Source: CADEEN01 sp963816315 (lineage in GTDB: Bacteria > Pseudomonadota > Gammaproteobacteria > Burkholderiales > Burkholderiaceae_C). From it: DNA of 64,000 nt. How positions within the stretch are numbered: the stretch's first letter is position 1; each line of letters opens with the position of its first letter. The translations under genes and the position numbers were made by a program. Location: contig CAWFJZ010000036.1 in NCBI GenBank assembly GCA_963816315.1, forward strand, positions 1 through 64,000, read 5' to 3'. Shown in pieces: positions 1 to 9,991 of this stretch. The notes below the pieces were generated by a model. That model had not been told where the DNA came from. It was given only the letters and a program-made list of their open reading frames with translations, and did no database searches.

Positions 1-1707
1 GAGCTGATCCGCCACTCGACCGCGCACCTGCTCGCCTACGCGGTGAAGGAGCTGTTCCCCGAGGCGCAGGTGACGATCGGGCCGGTGATCGAGAACGGCT
101 TCTACTACGACTTCTCGTACAAGCGCCCGTTCACGCCCGAGGATCTCGCGGCGATCGAGAGCGCAAGATGGCCGAGCTCGCGAAGAAGGACGAGCCGGTC
201 GTGCGCCGCGTGATGCCGCGCGACGAGGCGGTGGCGTACTTCAAGTCGATCGGCGAGCACTACAAGGCCGAGATCATCGCCAGCATCCCGGCCGAGCGAG
301 GACGTGTCGCTGTACCGCGAAGGCGAATTCGTCGACCTCTGCCGCGGCCCGCACGTGCCGTCCACGGGCAAGCTGAAGGACTTCAAGCTGATGAAGGTCG
401 CCGGCGCCTACTGGCGCGGCGACCACCGCAACGAGATGCTGCAGCGCATCTACGGCACGGCCTGGGCGAAGAAGGAAGACCTGGAGCGTACCTGCACGAT
501 GCTCGAGGAGGCCGAGAAGCGCGACCACCGCAAGCTCGGCCGCGAGCTCGACCTGTTCCACCTCGAGGAGAAGCCCCGGGCATGGTGTTCTGGCACCCCA
601 AGGGCTGGACGCGTGTGGCAGGAGGTCGAGCAGTACATGCGCCGCGTCTACCGCGACAACGGCTACCAGGAGGTCAAGGGCCCGCAGATCCTCGACCGCG
701 CGCTGTGGGAGAAGACCGGCCACTGGGACAACTACCGCGACAACATGTTCACGACGGAGTCGGAGAAGCGCGACTACGCGCTGAAGCCGATGAACTGCCC
801 GGGCCACATCCTGATCTTCAAGCCGGGCATCAAGAGCTATCGCGACCTGCCGCTGCGCTACGGCGAGTTCGGCCAGTGCCACCGCAACGAGCCGTCGGGC
901 GCGCTGCACGGCATCATGCGCGTGCGCGCCTTCACGCAGGACGACGGCCACATCTTCTGCACCGAAGAGCAGATCCTCGACGAGTGCGTGGCCTTCACGG
1001 CGCTGCTGCAGAAGGTCTACGCCGACTTCGGCTTCAACGACATCATCTACAAGGTCGCGCACGCGGCCGGCGGAGCGCATCGGCTCCGACGAGATCTGGG
1101 ACAAGGCCGAGAACGCGCTGATGGAGTCGCTGCGCCGCTCCGGCGTCGAGTTCGAGATCTCGCCCGGCGACGGCGCGTTCTACGGCCCGAAGATCGAGTA
1201 CACGCTGAAGGACGCGATCGGCCGCCCCTGGCAGTGCGGCACGATGCAGGTCGATTTCTCGATGCCCGAGCGCCTGGGCGCCGAGTACGTGGCCGAGGAC
1301 AGCACGCGCAAGCCGCCGGTGATGCTGCACCGGGCGATCGTCGGCTGCCTCGAGCGGTTCATCGGCATCCTGATCGAGCACCATGCCGGCGCGTTGCCCG
1401 CCTGGCTGGCGCCGGTGCAGGTGGTCGTCGCCTCGATCACCGACGGCCAGGCCGACTACGCCGAGACGGTCGTGGAAGCGCTGCAAAAACAAGGAGTTAG
1501 AGCGCGATCCGATTTGCGGAACGAGAAAATCACCTATAAAATCCGGGAACATACCTTGCAGAAGGTGCCGTTCATCCTGGTCGTCGGCGACAAGGAGAAG
1601 GCCAACGGACGGTGGCCGTGCGCGCCCGGGGCGGCCAGGACCTCGGTGCGATGCCGCTCGAAGCCTTCGCCCAGAAGATCGAGCAAGACATCCGCACCAA
1701 GGTCTGA
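1..1707 (+). CDS. thrS: threonyl-tRNA synthetase, 5' truncated, frameshifted
   Basis: Charges tRNA-Thr with threonine in the cytoplasm. The window opens inside the gene: the first codons give the editing-domain HxxxH motif (RHSTAHLL), so the TGS domain lies outside. The catalytic core shows MNCPGH, which carries a zinc-ligand Cys, and the C-terminal anticodon-binding domain runs to the TGA at 1705-1707. The protein is spread over three frames, with shifts near 160, 300, 575, 615, 1070 and 1610; joined, it follows the family throughout. Loss of an essential synthetase is implausible, so sequence error is the better reading. It is followed at once by infC, the usual arrangement. Confidence 0.95.
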
Positions 1708-1772
1708 GGCAGCTCAGGCGCGTTTCATTTTTGTTCGGGCGCATCGGCCTTGCGCTCGTGAAGAGGCTCACC

Positions 1773-2322
1773 ATCGCTACTTTCTTTGACCGTCGTACTC
1801 CCAACGTCGAGCGCAAGCACCGCCTCAACCGCGAGATCACGGCCCCCGAAGTGCGGCTGATCGGAGACGAAGGCGAACAGCTGGGCATCGTGAGCATCAT
1901 CGAAGCCTTGCGCTTGGCGGGCGAGCAGGAAGTCGATCTGGTGGAGATCGCCGCCACCGCCGTGCCCCCGGTGTGCCGGCTCATGGACTACGGCAAGTTC
2001 AAGTACCAGGAGCAGAAGAAGGCGCCGAGGCGAAGCTCAAGCAGAAGCAGATCGAGGTCAAGGAAGTGAAGTTCCGGCCCGGCACCGACGAAGGCGACTA
2101 CAACATCAAGATGCGCAACCTGCGGCGCTTCATCGCCGAAGAGGCGACAAGGCCAAGGTGACGTTGCGGTTCCGGGGCCGCGAGATGGCGCACCAGGAGA
2201 TCGGCATGCGCCTGCTGGAGCGGATCCGCGACGAGCTGGCCGACGTGGCGGTGGTGGAGCACATGCCGAAGCTGGAAGGCCGCCAGATGATCATGGTGCT
2301 GGCGCCGAAGAGAAAGCAGTAA
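1773..2322 (+). CDS. infC: translation initiation factor IF-3, probable ATC start
   Basis: IF-3 binds the 30S subunit and checks start-codon pairing. No ATG fits: the N-terminus (IATFFDRRTPNVERKHRLN) starts best at ATC 1773, which has GAAGAGG six bases upstream. A GTG at 1758 is in frame but lacks a ribosome site. Non-AUG infC starts are known and underlie IF-3 autoregulation in E. coli. Two single-base deletions (near 2030 and 2147) break the frame; both fall in G/C runs and the joined protein is full length to TAA 2320-2322. It lies between thrS and rpmI. Confidence 0.92.
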
Positions 2323-2458
2323 GCAGAGCAGTCGTCGAAGGATTTCAGCCGTGCGGTCGGTCTGGTCACCGCGGCAGTGCGAAGAGAAGCCGTTGCAGGC
2401 CAACCAAGCATCTCCGAACGTGATCGCCTGCAGGGGTGTCAAAAAAGGAGCAGTGCAC

Positions 2459-2662
2459 ATGCCCAAGATGAAGACCAAGAGCGGCGCGAAGAAGCGTTTT
2501 CGCGTTCGTCCGGGCGGCACCGTCAAGCGCGGTCAGGCGTTCAAGCGCCACATCCTCACCAAGAAGTCCACGAAGAACAAGCGCCACCTGCGTGGCGCCG
2601 CCAACGTCCACGAGACCAACATGGGCCACATCGCGCAGATGCTGCCATTCGCTGGCCTCTGA
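2459..2662 (+). CDS. rpmI: 50S ribosomal protein L35
   Basis: Small basic 67-residue ribosomal protein, complete and in one frame. It opens MPKMKTKSGAKKRFRVRPGG, typical of L35. AAAAAAGGAG lies just before ATG 2459 as a ribosome site; a longer in-frame extension from 2351 has no support. rplT follows after 24 bases, so the two are surely cotranscribed with infC. Confidence 0.95.
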   Translation: MPKMKTKSGAKKRFRVRPGGTVKRGQAFKRHILTKKSTKNKRHLRGAANVHETNMGHIAQMLPFAGL

Positions 2663-2686
2663 CCTACTGCGTAAAGGAGAAGAAAC

Positions 2687-3043
2687 ATGCCTCGCGTCAA
2701 ACGTGGCGTCACCGCGCGCGCCCGTCACAAGAAGGTCCTCGCGCTAGCCAAGGGTTTCCGCGGCCGCCGCAACAACGTCTTCCGCATCGCCAAGGAAGCG
2801 GTGATGAAGGCGGGCCAGTACGCCTACCGCGACCGCCGCACCAAGAAACGGGATTTCCGCGAGCTCTGGATCGCGCGCATCAACGCCGCGAGCCGCGAGC
2901 TGGGCATGAGCTACAGCGTGTTCATGACCGGCCTGAAGAAGGCCGAGATCGAGATCGACCGCAAGGTGCTCGCCGACATGGCCGTGCACGACCAGGCCGC
3001 GTTCGGCAGCATCGTTGCCAAGGTGAAGGCCCAGCTGGCTTGA
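2687..3043 (+). CDS. rplT: 50S ribosomal protein L20
   Basis: Complete 118-residue L20, an early assembly protein of the large subunit that contacts 23S rRNA. It starts MPRVKRGVTARARHKK and has the family length. AAGGAGAAG precedes the ATG. A strong hairpin plus T-run follows, separating it from pheS. In enterobacteria L20 represses its own operon; no such RNA structure was examined here. Confidence 0.97.
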   Translation: MPRVKRGVTARARHKKVLALAKGFRGRRNNVFRIAKEAVMKAGQYAYRDRRTKKRDFRELWIARINAASRELGMSYSVFMTGLKKAEIEIDRKVLADMAVHDQAAFGSIVAKVKAQLA

Positions 3044-3086
3044 GTTTGATCGCGCCGCGCAAGCGGTGCTTTGAAGTCGAGCATTC

Positions 3087-3120
3087 AAAGGCCGTCACCT
3101 GGGTGGCGGCCTTTTTCTTT
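3087..3120 (+). terminator. rho-independent terminator after rplT
   Basis: AAAGGCCGTCACC pairs with GGTGGCGGCCTTT around a short loop, followed by CTTTTTCTTTTTT. It closes the infC-rpmI-rplT unit, 44 bases after the rplT stop and 18 bases before pheS, so part of the transcription probably reads on into pheST. Confidence 0.85.
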
Positions 3121-3137
3121 TTTGTCCTTGACGAACG

Positions 3138-4167
3138 ATGAGCGATCTCGACACCCTGGTGAGCACGGCGCGAAGCTGACTTCGCCGCCGCGGCCACGCC
3201 TGCCGAGCTGGAGAACGCCAAGGCGCGGTACCTCGGCAAGGCCGGGCGCGTGACCGAGCTGCTGAAGGCGCTCGGCACGCTGTCGGTCGAAGAGAAGAAG
3301 GCGCGCGGCGCGCAGATCAACGCGGCCAAGGAGCGGATCGAAGCGGCGCTGGACGCGCGCGCGAGGCGCTGGCCGCCGCGGCGCTCGACGCGCAGCTGCA
3401 GGCCGAGGCGCTCGACGTCACGCTGCCGGGCCGCCAGCGCGGCAGGGCGGCCTGCACCCGGTGATGCGCACGCTGGAGCGCATCGAGGCGATCTTCGGCT
3501 CGATCGGCTTCGACGTCGCCGACGGCCCCGAGATCGAGACCGACTGGAACAACTTCACCGCGCTCAACAACCCGGAGAACCATCCGGCGCGCTCGATGCA
3601 GGACACGTTCTACGTCGACATGAAGGACAGCGAAGGCCGCTGGCTGAACTGCGCACGCACACCAGCCCGATGCAGGTGCGCTATGCGCGGCGCATGCAAG
3701 AAGACGCCGGGTCGACCGATGCCAAGAGGTCATCGCGCCCGGCCGCATCTACCGCGTCGACAGCGACGCGACGCACTCGCCGATGTTCCACCAGGTCGAG
3801 GGCCTGTGGATCGGCGAGAACGTCGAGCTTCGCGGACCTGAAGGGCGTGTACACCGAGTTCCTGCGGCGCTTCTTCGAGACCGACGAGCTGGAGTGCGCT
3901 TTCGGCCCTCGTTCTTTCCGTTCACCGAGCCCTGTGCCGAGATCGACATGCGCTTCGACAGCGGCCCGCTGAAGGGCCGCTGGCTCGAGATCGCCGGCTC
4001 GGGCCAGGTGCACCCGAACGTGGTGCGCAACTTCGGCCTCGATCCGGAGCGCTACATCGGCTTCGCCTTCGGCTCGGGCTCGAGCGCCTGGCGATGCTGC
4101 GCTACGGCGTCAACGATCTGCGCCTGTTCTTCGAGAACGACCTGCGCTTCCTGCGCAGTTCGAGTAA
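3138..4167 (+). CDS. pheS: phenylalanyl-tRNA synthetase alpha subunit, frameshifted
   Basis: Catalytic subunit of the alpha2-beta2 PheRS. ATG 3138 opens MSDLDTL; the coiled-coil arm, the class II core (IEAIFGSIGFDVADGPEIET, then DWNNFTALNNPENHPAR) and a C-terminus ending near TAA 4165-4167 are recognisable. The reading moves among all three frames at about eight points, each repaired by adding or removing one base. No deletion of conserved sequence is seen, so the gene is probably intact in the organism. pheT starts 11 bases later. Confidence 0.93.
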
Positions 4168-4178
4168 GCGACCACGCG

Positions 4179-6604
4179 ATGCAGTTCTCCGAAAGCTGGC
4201 TGCGCGAGTTCTGCGACCCGCCGCTCGACCAGCCACAGCTCGCCGACCTGCTGACGATGTCGGGCATCGAGGTCGAAGAGTGCGGCCGGTCGCGCCGCCG
4301 TTCGCGAACGTCGTCGTCGCCGAGATCGTCGAGGCCGAGCCGCACCCGAACGCCGACAAGCTGCGCGTGTGCAGGGTCGATGCCGGCAAGCACTCGAAGG
4401 ACGGCCGCTGCAGATCGTCTGCGGCGCGCCGAACGCGCGTGCCGGCATGCGCGTGCCGCTGGCGCTGGTCGGCGCCGAGCTGCCGCCCGGCGAGACGGCA
4501 AGTCGTTCAAGATCGGCGCGGCAAGCTGCGCGGCGTCGAGAGCAGGGCATGCTGTGCTCGGCGCGCGAGTTGGAGCTGTCGCGACGACCATGGCGGCCTG
4601 CTCGAGCTCGCCGCCGACGCGCCGCTCGGCGACAGACGTGCGCGAGACGCTGGCGCTCGACGATCACCTGCTCACGCTGAAGCTCACGCCGAACCGCGGC
4701 GATTGCCTGTCGGTCTCGGCATCGCGCGCGAAGTCGCGGCGCTGACCGGCGCGCCGCTGACGATCGCCGAGCGTTCCCGCCGGTGAAGACGACGCACGAC
4801 GACAAGCTGCCGGTGCGCATCGAGGCCAAGGACCTGTGCGGCCGCTTCTCCGGCCGCATCGTTCGCGGCGTCGACCCGAAGGCGCCGACGCCGGCGTGGA
4901 TGGCGAGCGCCTCGCGCGCTGCGGCCAGCGCTCGATCTCCGCGCTCGTCGACATCACCAACTACGTGATGCTCGAGCTCGGCCGGCCGTTGCACATCTAC
5001 GACCTCGACAAGATCGACGGCGAGCTGGACGTGCGCTGGGCGCAAGCCGGGCGAAACGCTGAAGCTGCTCAACGGCAGACGGTCGAGCTCGACGACCAGG
5101 TCGGTGTGATCGCCGATGCAAAGGCCGTCGAGTCGCTGGCCGGCATCATGGGCGGCGACGCACACCGCCGTCAGCGACGACACGACGAACGTGTACGTCG
5201 AGGCCGCGTTCTGGTGGCCCGAGGCGGTGCAGGGCCGCTCGCGCCGCTACGGGTTCTCGACCGACGCCGGCCACCGCTTCGAGCGCGGCGTCGATCCGCG
5301 TCGGCACGGTCGATCACATCGAGCGCATCACGCAGCTGATCCTCGACATCTGCGGCGGCGAGGCCGGGCCGATGGACGACCAGCAGCCGGCGACTGCCGC
5401 AGCGCGAGCCGGTGACGCTGCGCGTCGCGCGCGCGGCCAAGGTGATCGGCATGCCGCTGACGCAGCGCGCAGTGCGCCGACGTGATGCAGCGCCTCGGCT
5501 TCGCGTTCACCGAAGGCGACGGCACGATCGCCGTGACGCCGCCGTCGTAGCGCTTCGACCTCGACGATCGAAGAGGACCTGATCGAAGAGGTGATCCGCG
5601 TTCACGGCTACGACAAGCTGCCGGCGCACACCGCCGCTGGCGCCGGTGACGGCGCGCGTGCGCCCCGAGGCGCAGCGCAGCGTGCACGCTGCGCCGCGCG
5701 CTGGCCGCGCGGACTACCAGGAGACGATCAACTTCAGCTTCGTCGAAGCAGCGCTGGGAGCGCGAGCTGGCCGGCAACGCCGAGCCGATCCGCGTGCTCA
5801 ACCCGATCGCCGCCCGCTGGCCGTGATGCGCTCGAGCCTGATCGGCAGCCTGGTGGCCACGCTGCGCCACAACCTCGCGCAGCGCGCGCCGCGCGTGCGC
5901 ATCTTCGAGGTCGGCCGCGTGTTCAGCGCGATGCCGCGGTCGCCGATGGCGACGTGTCCGTCGCCGGCATCGACCAGCCGATGCGCATCGCCGCGCTGGC
6001 CTACGGCGCGGCCGACGCGGAGCAGTGGGGCGTGCCGGAGCGCGCAGTCGATTTCTTCGACGTCAAGGGCGACGTCGAGGCGCTGCTCGCGCCGCTGCCG
6101 GTGCGACTTCGTCGCCGCCGAACATCCGGCGCTTGCACCCGGGCCGCAGCGCCGCGTGTGCATGTCGACGGCACCGGCCATCGGCTGGATCGGCGAGCTG
6201 CATCCGCGCTGGTGCCAGGGCTACGAGCTGCCGCCGCAGGGGCGCCGGTGGTCTTCGAGCTCGACCTCGACGCGCTGCTCGAGCGTCCGCGTGCCCGGCG
6301 GCCACGCCGGTGCCGCGCCAGCAGTCGGCGCTGCGCGACCTGGCCCTGGTGGTCGCCGAGAGCGGTCACGCACGACGCGCTGATCGCCGCGCTCGAGGAC
6401 GATGCGCCGCGGCCTCGTGCGTTCGGCGCGACTGTTCGACCTGTACAGCCGGCAAGGACTGCGGACAGGTCAGCGAACCAGCATGGCCTTGCGTCTGTGC
6501 TGCAGGATACTGAACGTCACTCTGACCGACGAGCGCATCGAGGCGGCAACGAGCAGGCGCTCGAGCGTGCACCGACGCGGCTCGGCGCGCGCCTGCGCAC
6601 CTGA
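4179..6604 (+). CDS. pheT: phenylalanyl-tRNA synthetase beta subunit, heavily frameshifted
   Basis: Structural and editing subunit of PheRS, about 800 residues. Recognisable pieces in order: N-terminal MQFSESWLREFCDPPLDQPQ, the EMAP-like tRNA-binding domain (EIVEAEPHPNADKLRVC), the B5 and core region (LVDITNYVMLELGRPLHIYD) and the FDX-ACB end. The frame changes more than a dozen times, the highest density in the window. The order of domains is uninterrupted from 4179 to TGA 6602-6604, so this looks like poor consensus sequence rather than decay. Confidence 0.9.
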
Positions 6605-6609
6605 GGACG

Positions 6610-6986
6610 ATGGACGAGGACAGCACCATGAGCACCCCGCCGACGGGCCCGCAAGTCCGTCATCCTGCCGTCGATGGAGACGCCGACGCTCACGAAGGCC
6701 GAACTGGCCGACCTGCTGTTCGAGAAGCTGGGCCTCAACAAGCGCGAGGCCAAGGACATGGTCGAGCCTTCTTCGAGATCCTGCACGCGCCCTCGACGGC
6801 GGCGAGAGCGTCAAGCTCTCGGGCTTCGGCAACTTCAACATCCGCGCAAGCCGCAGCGGCCGGGCCGCAACCCAAGACCGGCGAAGAGATCCCGATCACG
6901 GCGCGCCACGTGGTCACATTCCACGCCAGCCAGAAGTTGAAGAGCCTGGTGCAAGGCGAAACGGCTCCGACGAAGACTTCGAGTAG
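6610..6986 (+). CDS. ihfA: integration host factor alpha subunit, frameshifted
   Basis: DNA-bending subunit of IHF. The core TLTKAELADLLFEKLGLN and the arm sequence VVTFHASQKLKSLVQ are clear. ATG 6610, 6628 (GAGGA eight bases before it) and 6674 are all possible starts; family members often have a short variable extension before LTKAEL, and I list the longest. Frame changes near 6645, 6765 and 6855 interrupt the body, and the end (DEDFE) is at TAG 6984-6986. It follows pheT by six bases, the standard pheST-ihfA order. Confidence 0.88.
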
Positions 6987-7020
6987 ATCTGAGCTTTCGC
7001 GCTGAAACCCATTGATTTCC

Positions 7021-7480
7021 TTGGAGAAAGCTCTCCCCCGATCCCGGCCAAGCGCTACTTCACGATCGGCGAGGTGAGCGACCTGTGCGGCGTCAAGCCG
7101 CACGTGCTGCGCTACTGGGAGCAGGAGTTCACGCAGCTCAAGCCGGTGAAGCGGCGCGGCAACCGGCGCTACTACCAGCACCACGAAGTGCTGCTGATCC
7201 GCCGCATCCGCGACCTGCTGTACGAGCAGGGCTTCACCATCAGCGGCGCGCGCAACCAGTTGGGCGATGCGGCGGCGCCCGAGCGTCGCAACGGCGACGG
7301 CGAACTGCAGCGATGACGAGCTGGCCGACGGCGTCGACCGCAGCCGACGAGCGCGAGCCAGCGCTGCCGCTGCCCGAGGTCACCGAGCTGATCGCCGGCC
7401 AGTTGCGCGTCGAACTGCTGGCGATGCGCGAGCTGCTTCAGGACGCTGAGCGGGCTCGCGCAAGCCGCTATACTCCGCAG
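7021..7480 (+). CDS. MerR-family regulator, frameshifted, end uncertain
   Basis: Winged-helix DNA-binding protein. The N-terminal domain (RYFTIGEVSDLCGVKPHVLR, then YYQHHEVLLIRRIRDLLYEQ) is a full MerR HTH. No in-frame start exists, but TTG/LEKA at 7021 joins the domain if one base is removed near 7035. After GARNQLG the reading passes to another frame that ends in a VELLAMRELL helix. The stop is not resolved: the open frame runs into the tRNA. A MerR gene between ihfA and tRNA-Pro is a common arrangement in Burkholderiales; the inducer is unknown. Confidence 0.75.
7469..7474 (+). promoter_or_regulatory. -10 box of the tRNA-Pro promoter
   Basis: TATACT lies 12 bases before the mature tRNA 5' end, in an otherwise GC-rich stretch at the end of the merR gene. 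No convincing -35 was identified. Confidence 0.5.
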
Positions 7481-7485
7481 CTTCG

Positions 7486-7563
<78 letters not shown>

Positions 7564-7571
7564 ATCGAATC

Positions 7572-7607
7572 AACGGGTTACGTCAGTGATGACGTAGCCC
7601 GTTTTCC
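7572..7607 (+). terminator. terminator after tRNA-Pro
   Basis: ACGGGTTACGTCA pairs with TGACGTAGCCCGT and is followed by TTTTCC. It starts nine bases after the tRNA CCA. Confidence 0.8.
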
Positions 7608-8092
7608 TGTGCGCCTCGCAACAGTCGTGGTGGTGCCCGGCCGGTGCCCGTTGATCGCTCGCAGCGACTCGCAATAGGTCGATGCACGCACGCATGGCCA
7701 ACACGTCGCCCGCCACAACGAGAGCCGTGGGTGTAGACCATCTGTCCCTGCGCGCAGTGTCACCAGGCAGTCAAGGCGGCCGCACGGCCCGATGCCGTGG
7801 GCCGATCTCGATGCAGCGCATGTGGGCGCATGTCAGAGTCGGACGACGCGCGCGAGTGGCTCGCGGCGTTGGCCGACCGCACGATGCCACGCGATGACGA
7901 GGCGACTGGCCCGATCACCCTCGCACGCAGTGTCGAGCCGTCGGCGCAGTCCATGCTCTTTGACGGCGTGCTCGGCATGCTTCGACCGAGAGATGTGCCA
8001 TGCCGCTGCCACCAGGATGGCCGGCACGGCGAACAACAGGGCGTCATCGCGACCCGGTTGCCTGGGTTGGCGCTCGTGGCCGGATCGTGAAT
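7608..8092. other. non-coding or decayed stretch
   Basis: About 480 bases with no convincing gene on either strand. Short open frames occur; one on the minus strand (8096-7833) has a hydrophobic run (LLFAVPAILVAAAW) that could be a remnant of a membrane sensor, but I could not tie it to a family. It lies between a tRNA end and an orphan regulator fragment, so it may be an old integration scar. Confidence 0.4.
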
Positions 8093-8522
8093 TCACCGGC
8101 TCTCGGCCCGAACCGGCGTCTGGATGCCGCCCACCGCGTCAAGAACGCAATGCAGCGAGGGTTCGATCGCTTGCGGCGCCGCCAAGCGATAGCCACGGCC
8201 TCGAATGGTCTGAATGACGTCTTGCGAGCTTGCCGAGCTTGCGACGCAGGTTGCACAGGTGAATGTTGAGTGCGTTCCCGGATGGAGCCACCGCCGTGCG
8301 GGCCAGCAAAGCGATCAGCGTGTGCCGCGGCAACGCGCTGCCGCCACAACCTGCGAGCGCCGCCAGCACGGTCCACTCGCATCCGGTCAGCATCAGGGGC
8401 TGGCCGTCACGCCACGCGCTTTCTTCGGCGACGTCGAATTCGACATCCTCGTAACGAAAACGCCGCGCTGCGGCGCACCGTGCGGGCGACGCTTCCGGTT
8501 GCATCGAACGTTGGGTGGGCAT
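8093..8522 (-). pseudogene. OmpR/PhoB-type winged-helix domain, orphan and frameshifted
   Basis: The protein matches the C-terminal DNA-binding half of a two-component response regulator: a beta-sheet lead-in (FRYEDVEFDVAEESAWRDG), the helix LTGCEWTVLAALAGC, then ALNIHLCNLRRKLGK. After one frame correction near 8225 it continues DVIQTIRGRGYRLAAP, the wing signature, to a stop at 8093-8095. No receiver domain precedes it and no histidine kinase is adjacent. It may be a remnant of a longer regulator or a free-standing DNA-binding protein. The start at 8522 is only the first ATG. Confidence 0.6.
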
Positions 8523-8618
8523 CGGTCAGCGGCGGGCCGCGATCACGCGAATGTTGGCGGTCTGGTGTCTGCTGTTTTGCCGGCTGCGCGACGAAGCGCC
8601 ACGCGACCAGCCCCCACG

Positions 8619-8645
8619 CCTGCGCGCAAGTTGCTTGCGCGCAGG
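8619..8645. terminator. perfect hairpin 3' of the polyproline cytochrome gene
   Basis: Twelve-base perfect arms (CCTGCGCGCAAG / CTTGCGCGCAGG) around a TTG loop, 11 bases beyond the stop codon of the minus-strand cytochrome gene. There is no T-run, so it may act as an mRNA 3' end stabiliser or a weak terminator. Confidence 0.6.
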
Positions 8646-8656
8646 CAGGGGCCGCC

Positions 8657-9991
8657 TCACAGATTGGGTTGCCCCAGGTAGGCAGCGATGTCTGCCAACT
8701 CAGCGGCGGTGAACTTGCCCGAGAGTATTCCCATGCCGCCCTTGTTGCCGGTGATCGCGCTGGAGATCACGCCTGGGTTGTTGGCGCCTTTTAGAACACT
8801 GGCCACATTGTTGGCCGGCATGGCCGTGTGGCACGTCGAGCAGGCCAGTGCGCCCGCGGGGGCGAGGTTGTAAAGCACCTTGCCATTGGCGGCGCTCGGC
8901 GCAGGTGGCGGAGGTGGCGGAGGCGGCGGAGGTGGCGGAGGTGGCGGAGGTGGCGGAGGCGGAGGCGGAGGAGGCGGAGGCGGAGGCGGAGGAGGCGGAG
9001 GAGGCGGAGGCGGCGGAGGCGGCGGAGGCGGCGGAGGTGGCGGAGGTGGCGGAGGTGGCGGAGGTGGCGGAGGTGGCGGAGGTGGCGGAGGTGGCGGAGG
9101 TGGCATAGCGCCAGTCGACGCCACCCAAGTGCCTTGATCGCCTGCTTCCGGTCCGGTCATCGTGCCCGACAGGCCGCCATCGGCGGCGAGCATGCCAACG
9201 AGATGAATCGACGCGTCCTTCTTGCCCTTGAGAACCAGATCGACCTTGCCGTCGGCGCTGATGGTGCCCTTGACCTCGTATTTGCCGGGCCTCTTGTCGT
9301 CATGGTCCGAACCACTGCTGCTCGAGGCATCGACGCCCAGGGCGGTCAGCTGGTTCTGGCTGTCGAGCGTCAATGCAGCCGCGTCGCTTTGGTACTGGGC
9401 AGTGCGCGATGCAAAGGAGTCTTTGAACTGCTGCATGGCGGCCTGCTGCGCCGGTGTCCAGGCCGTGCGATCGCCCGTCGCCGCGGCGCCGTCCTTCAGA
9501 GCGGCACGCAGCGCAAGCGCCAAATCGGCAACGTCGGCGCGGTAGGCGCTGCGCAAGCTGGCCAGACCAGTCTTGAGCTGGTCGCGCAGCGCAGCGGCTT
9601 GCACCACCACGTCGGACGACGTCGTGGCGCTGGGGGTGGCGGAAGCCACGTCCTGGATGAACAGTCCCTCGACCTCGGTCAGGCCATGCTCCTCTTCGCC
9701 TTTGAGCATCAGGGTGCCGGCGATCTTGCCGCCGGACGACAACGTCGCCGCAAAGGCGTATTGCCTTTGCAGCATGACGACGTTGGCCGACGTCGAGTCG
9801 TCGCTCTTCGACGCGCTGACGCGCAATGACGATGCGGTCTCCATCACTTGCACCGACGACTCCTGGGCCGTGGCGCCGGGGCCATCCGGCGAGTCGTTGC
9901 TGCCGCCGCAGCCGAACAGCGCGGCCACGGCAATGCTCAACGCGCTCAGCTTCAATATCCTCGATCTCTGCTCATGCATGGTGACTCCCAA
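8657..9991 (-). CDS. lipoprotein monoheme cytochrome c with a 67-proline linker
   Basis: A 444-residue secreted lipoprotein. A signal peptide ends in the lipobox LFGC (Cys 28 from the listed start; ATG 9979 is a possible shorter start). Residues about 40-290 are an unrecognised domain rich in Ala, Ser and Asp, with a helical stretch and a beta-like end. A run of exactly 67 proline codons (9103 down to 8903) follows. The last roughly 80 residues form a small class I cytochrome c: CSTCH heme site, a candidate distal Met in GGMGIL, and the C-terminal helix ELADIAAYL. It stands alone with a hairpin downstream. The role is unknown; a heme domain held far from the membrane on a stiff rod suggests periplasmic electron transfer. 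Confidence 0.8.
   Translation of the reverse strand: MGVTMHEQRSRILKLSALSIAVAALFGCGGSNDSPDGPGATAQESSVQVMETASSLRVSASKSDDSTSANVVMLQRQYAFAATLSSGGKIAGTLMLKGEEEHGLTEVEGLFIQDVASATPSATTSSDVVVQAAALRDQLKTGLASLRSAYRADVADLALALRAALKDGAAATGDRTAWTPAQQAAMQQFKDSFASRTAQYQSDAAALTLDSQNQLTALGVDASSSSGSDHDDKRPGKYEVKGTISADGKVDLVLKGKKDASIHLVGMLAADGGLSGTMTGPEAGDQGTWVASTGAMPPPPPPPPPPPPPPPPPPPPPPPPPPPPPPPPPPPPPPPPPPPPPPPPPPPPPPPPPPPPPPPPPPPAPSAANGKVLYNLAPAGALACSTCHTAMPANNVASVLKGANNPGVISSAITGNKGGMGILSGKFTAAELADIAAYLGQPNL
8903..9103. repeat. GGTGGCGGA-type tandem repeat (polyproline coding)
   Basis: 201 bases of G-rich tandem units built from GGC, GGT and GGA, imperfect at the left and nearly regular GGTGGCGGA on the right. 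On the minus strand it encodes only proline. The G-rich plus strand could form G-quadruplexes, and the tract length is likely to vary by slippage. Confidence 0.95.

Noticed and set aside
1..7480. Pseudogenisation of thrS, infC, pheS, pheT and ihfA
   Set aside because: Most of these are essential, conserved regions are all present, and breaks are single-base; sequence error explains it better.
7578..7763. Minus-strand frame near the tRNA as an integrase remnant
   Set aside because: I could not see the catalytic Arg-His-Arg-Tyr pattern; too short to claim.
8903..9103. Possible CRISPR array
   Set aside because: Units are 3-9 bases with no spacers.
8828..9829. Plus-strand frames rich in Arg, Gly or Glu-Ala over the tandem repeat
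   Set aside because: Alternate readings of the proline tract. Only the minus strand has a signal peptide, a heme motif and a sensible end.
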